A DNA stretch of 7,094 nucleotides from Chloroflexota bacterium (GTDB taxonomy: Bacteria; Chloroflexota; Anaerolineae; Aggregatilineales; Phototrophicaceae). Numbering within the stretch: position 1 is the stretch's first letter; each line of letters starts with the position of its first letter. Below, piece after piece: positions 5,487 through 7,094 of the stretch. The translations under genes were made by a program, and so were the position numbers. The stretch is taken from positions 1 to 7,094 of the forward strand of contig JAEVZT010000295.1 of assembly GCA_023392115.1 (NCBI GenBank). The letters are read 5' to 3'. A model generated the notes under the pieces. The model was not told where the DNA came from. It did no database searches and saw nothing but the letters and a program-made list of their open reading frames with translations.

Positions 5487-6173
5487 ATGCGCCTGCAAAA
5501 CTTAACATGGATGGATGTCGAACGATACCTTCAGAACGACAACCGGATCATCCTTGTCACAGGGGCAGTGGAACAACATGGTTATCTCAGCCTGCTGACC
5601 GATAGCATGATCGCAGAACGCATTGCAGAAAAGGCAGGTGAGCGCGAAGGGGTGATCGTCGCGCCGCCGCTGCCGTTCGGCATTAGTAAGGAATTTGTCG
5701 AGTTCCCGGGCACGATCAGTCTGAGCGCCGCCGCTTTCGACATGGTGCTGATCGAGATCGTCGAAAACCTGATGCATCAGGGCTTCTTCCGCTTCTTCGT
5801 CGTTAACGGGCACAGCGGCAACAAACTGCCGCAGGCGCTGGACGACCTGCAAATGGAAGGGCTGGTGCGCCTCTACTGGTATGACTGGTGGCTCGCACCG
5901 GCGGCGCGATCCTTCGAGACGGAACACGGCTTGAAGATCGACCACGCGAATTGGGCGGAGAACTACGCCTTCACGCGCGTTGGCGCTGTGCCTGAAGGCG
6001 GGAAAGCGCCGATCAACCTTGAATTGCTCAAGAGCGGTGACTCGCTGCGCGACATCGCTGGAGAAGGCAGCTTTGGCGGCGAGTACCAGATCGACGACGG
6101 GCTGATGCAGACGTTGTTCGACAATATTGTCGACGAAGTGACCGCGCTTCTGCGGACATTCGCCGGCACATAG
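5487..6173 (+). CDS. Creatininase-family metal-dependent amidohydrolase
   Basis: A 228-residue protein of the creatininase/MftE/ArfB fold, slightly shorter than the usual 240-260. Visible motifs are GAVEQHG (26-32), giving metal ligands E29 and H31; D39 in LTDSMIAERI; FGISKEFVEFPGTISLS (64-80), the family's substrate-loop signature; VNGHSGN (107-112 region), with H109; and HANWAENYAFTR (153-164), with E158 where many members have HAGxxET. Creatininases use two divalent metals (Zn/Mn) to open cyclic amides; relatives hydrolyse formamides or cleave peptides in cofactor pathways. The second-shell Glu of true creatininase (GHxEN) is Gly here, so creatinine is an unlikely substrate. ATG 5487 is chosen over an upstream in-frame start at 5436 because GGGAG (5477-5481) lies 5 nt before it and the fold starts there. 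Probably monocistronic. Confidence 0.85.
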   Translation: MRLQNLTWMDVERYLQNDNRIILVTGAVEQHGYLSLLTDSMIAERIAEKAGEREGVIVAPPLPFGISKEFVEFPGTISLSAAAFDMVLIEIVENLMHQGFFRFFVVNGHSGNKLPQALDDLQMEGLVRLYWYDWWLAPAARSFETEHGLKIDHANWAENYAFTRVGAVPEGGKAPINLELLKSGDSLRDIAGEGSFGGEYQIDDGLMQTLFDNIVDEVTALLRTFAGT

Positions 6174-6212
6174 GGCTGTCGATTAGTTGAGCCGCCGGCA
6201 GCACAAGCAACC

Positions 6213-6238
6213 AAAAAGCCCTGCAAACGGGCTTTTTT
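6213..6238 (+). terminator. Intrinsic terminator after the creatininase-family gene
   Basis: A 9-bp stem aaaaagccc (6213-6221) with gggcttttt (6229-6237) around a 7-nt loop, ending in six T residues, 39 nt past the stop codon. The A-run on the left gives a T-run on the opposite strand too, so it could act in both directions. Confidence 0.85.
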
Positions 6239-6263
6239 GCTGTAACCGGACGTTTGCAGGGCT
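6217..6263. repeat. Perfect 13-bp inverted repeat overlapping the terminator
   Basis: agccctgcaaacg (6217-6229) and its exact reverse complement cgtttgcagggct (6251-6263) are separated by 21 nt. The left copy covers the 5' arm and loop of the terminator hairpin, so the two structures cannot form at the same time. The 3' copy lies beyond the terminator T-run. Confidence 0.75.
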
Positions 6264-6343
6264 CTCGGGCGTGGAAGGTGTTCCGCGCTCGCTGATGTAA
6301 ACCGCGCCGGCGTCACTGGGTAGTTCGTACCGTGTGGCGTATT

Positions 6344-6372
6344 TTGCGCGAAGCGCCGTTTATTGCTATGCT
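6344..6372 (+). promoter_or_regulatory. Candidate promoter of the SH3 lipoprotein gene
   Basis: TTGCGC (6344-6349), 17 nt, then TATGCT (6367-6372) preceded by TGC (6364-6366), an extended -10. The hexamers match consensus at three and four of six positions. The start would be near 6379, about 33 nt before the ATG at 6412, with the terminator of the preceding gene isolating it upstream. Confidence 0.4.
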
Positions 6373-6411
6373 GACGATTCAGTTTGTCGAATGGTTGCCT
6401 GTGATGATTCT

Positions 6412-7094
6412 ATGGAATACAGACGGCTCTTTACGCTTATCCTCATAACATTTCTTGCCCTGACAGCGTGTACAGGATTGGGCGGCGGCGCGCAAGAAGT
6501 GCCGCCGACGGCGACGCTCGCGCCGATCGTCAGCCTGACGCCGCGCTTCACCGCCACACCGATCCCGAGCCGGACGCCGATGCCGACGGCGACCTTCACG
6601 TCCTCGCCGACCGAAATCCCGCCGACACCGTCCGACACGCCCACGCCGTCGCCCACGCCGCCGATCATGGGCAGCGTCGCGTCGGTCAACAGTATCAACG
6701 TCCGCGAAGGTCCCGGCGTCGAATTTCCGGCGATCATCGCCCTGCGCCCCGGCACGCGCGTCGAGGTGCTCGGCACCAATAACGATGGCACGTGGCTCAA
6801 TGTGCGCGTCGAAACTGACAACGGCGAGCTGGAAGGCTGGGTGTCCGCGCCGCTGATCCGCATTCAGGAGACGCCGACGCCGATCCCGACGCTGACGGCG
6901 TCGCCCGATTTGACGGCGCTGTTCCTCGGTACGCCGCTGCCGACGGCGCTGCTCGGCGGCGGAACGGTCACGCCGACCCCGCCGAACGCGATCGTCACGG
7001 CGACGCTGCCCGGCACGGAAGAAGTCGCGCTTGAGCCGACGGCGACCGGCGGCTTGCTGCTGCCGAACATCGAGGCGATCAATCAGACGGCGAC
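6412..7094 (+). CDS. SH3-domain lipoprotein with Pro/Thr-rich linkers, 3' end outside window
   Basis: An open frame of 227 codons with no stop before the window edge. Residues 1-20 form a lipoprotein signal peptide: MEYRRLF, a hydrophobic core LILITFLA, and lipobox LTAC with Cys20 as the lipidation site. Residues about 30-85 are a low-complexity linker rich in TP, PT and SP pairs. Residues about 86-151 form a bacterial SH3 (SH3_3-type) domain: SINVREGPGVEFPAII, LRPGTRVEVLG, GTWLNVRV and EGWVSAPLIRI are its usual segments. A second Pro/Thr-rich stretch follows from about 152. It should sit on the outer face of the membrane; SH3_3 domains usually bind cell-wall material or peptide ligands, and more domains may follow past the edge. 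Start: ATG 6412 is preferred because a basic n-region leads straight into the core; an in-frame ATG at 6391 would add seven residues. Neither has a clear Shine-Dalgarno. Confidence 0.88.
   Translation, partial: MEYRRLFTLILITFLALTACTGLGGGAQEVPPTATLAPIVSLTPRFTATPIPSRTPMPTATFTSSPTEIPPTPSDTPTPSPTPPIMGSVASVNSINVREGPGVEFPAIIALRPGTRVEVLGTNNDGTWLNVRVETDNGELEGWVSAPLIRIQETPTPIPTLTASPDLTALFLGTPLPTALLGGGTVTPTPPNAIVTATLPGTEEVALEPTATGGLLLPNIEAINQTA

Noticed and set aside
6366..6863. Long minus-strand open frame rich in Gly/Val, opposite the lipoprotein
   Set aside because: It is the antisense image of the Pro/Thr codons (ccg, acg); the plus frame has a signal peptide, lipobox and SH3 domain.
1..7094. A new multi-gene defence or mobile system
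   Set aside because: No nuclease, helicase, reverse transcriptase, toxin-antitoxin pair, transposase, integrase or phage gene was found; the genes are typical chromosomal singletons.

Overview
The window reads as chromosomal DNA of a GC-rich bacterium, most likely a member of the Chloroflexota (Anaerolineae-like). The main clue is the lipoprotein at the right end, which has a lipobox, long Pro/Thr linkers and an SH3-like domain; this architecture is very common in that phylum. The mix of a lutA-like gene, a P450, GNATs and a creatininase-family enzyme fits but is not diagnostic. This taxonomic guess is inference from gene style, not from a marker gene.

Layout from left to right. (1) Positions 1-143, minus strand: the first 47 codons of a thiamine-diphosphate 2-oxoacid dehydrogenase E1 alpha subunit (pdhA-like), starting at TTG behind a strong Shine-Dalgarno and running off the left edge. 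(2) 394-1304, plus strand: a two-gene unit made of a VOC/glyoxalase-fold protein and an ArsN1/Pat-like GNAT acetyltransferase, 8 nt apart. (3) 1305-1497: a convergent gap with a 122-bp hairpin-rich element bounded by perfect 10-bp inverted termini, then an intrinsic terminator serving the minus-strand gene. (4) 1498-2262, minus: a membrane-anchored SLT-type lytic transglycosylase with a near-consensus promoter. (5) 2577-3938, plus: a complete soluble cytochrome P450. (6) 3935-4426, minus: a second GNAT whose stop codon overlaps the P450 stop in the tetranucleotide TTAA. (7) 4567-5340, plus: a LutA-type cysteine-rich (CCG) protein without lutB or lutC beside it. (8) 5341-5394: an inverted pair of heptanucleotide repeats. 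(9) 5487-6173, plus: a creatininase-family metallo-amidohydrolase followed by an intrinsic terminator. (10) 6412-7094, plus: an SH3-domain lipoprotein open at the right edge.

The genes do not form one pathway. They are short transcription units with their own promoters: divergent pairs at 144-393, 2263-2576 and 4427-4566, and convergent pairs at 1305-1497 and 3935-3938. Loose themes are central carbon oxidation (E1 alpha, LutA), detoxification or small-molecule modification (VOC, two GNATs, P450, creatininase family) and the cell envelope (transglycosylase, SH3 lipoprotein). I see no CRISPR array, tRNA, rRNA, transposase, phage gene or defence system. I do not find a convincing undescribed multi-gene system; the most unusual parts are the non-coding structures and the motif variants listed as findings.
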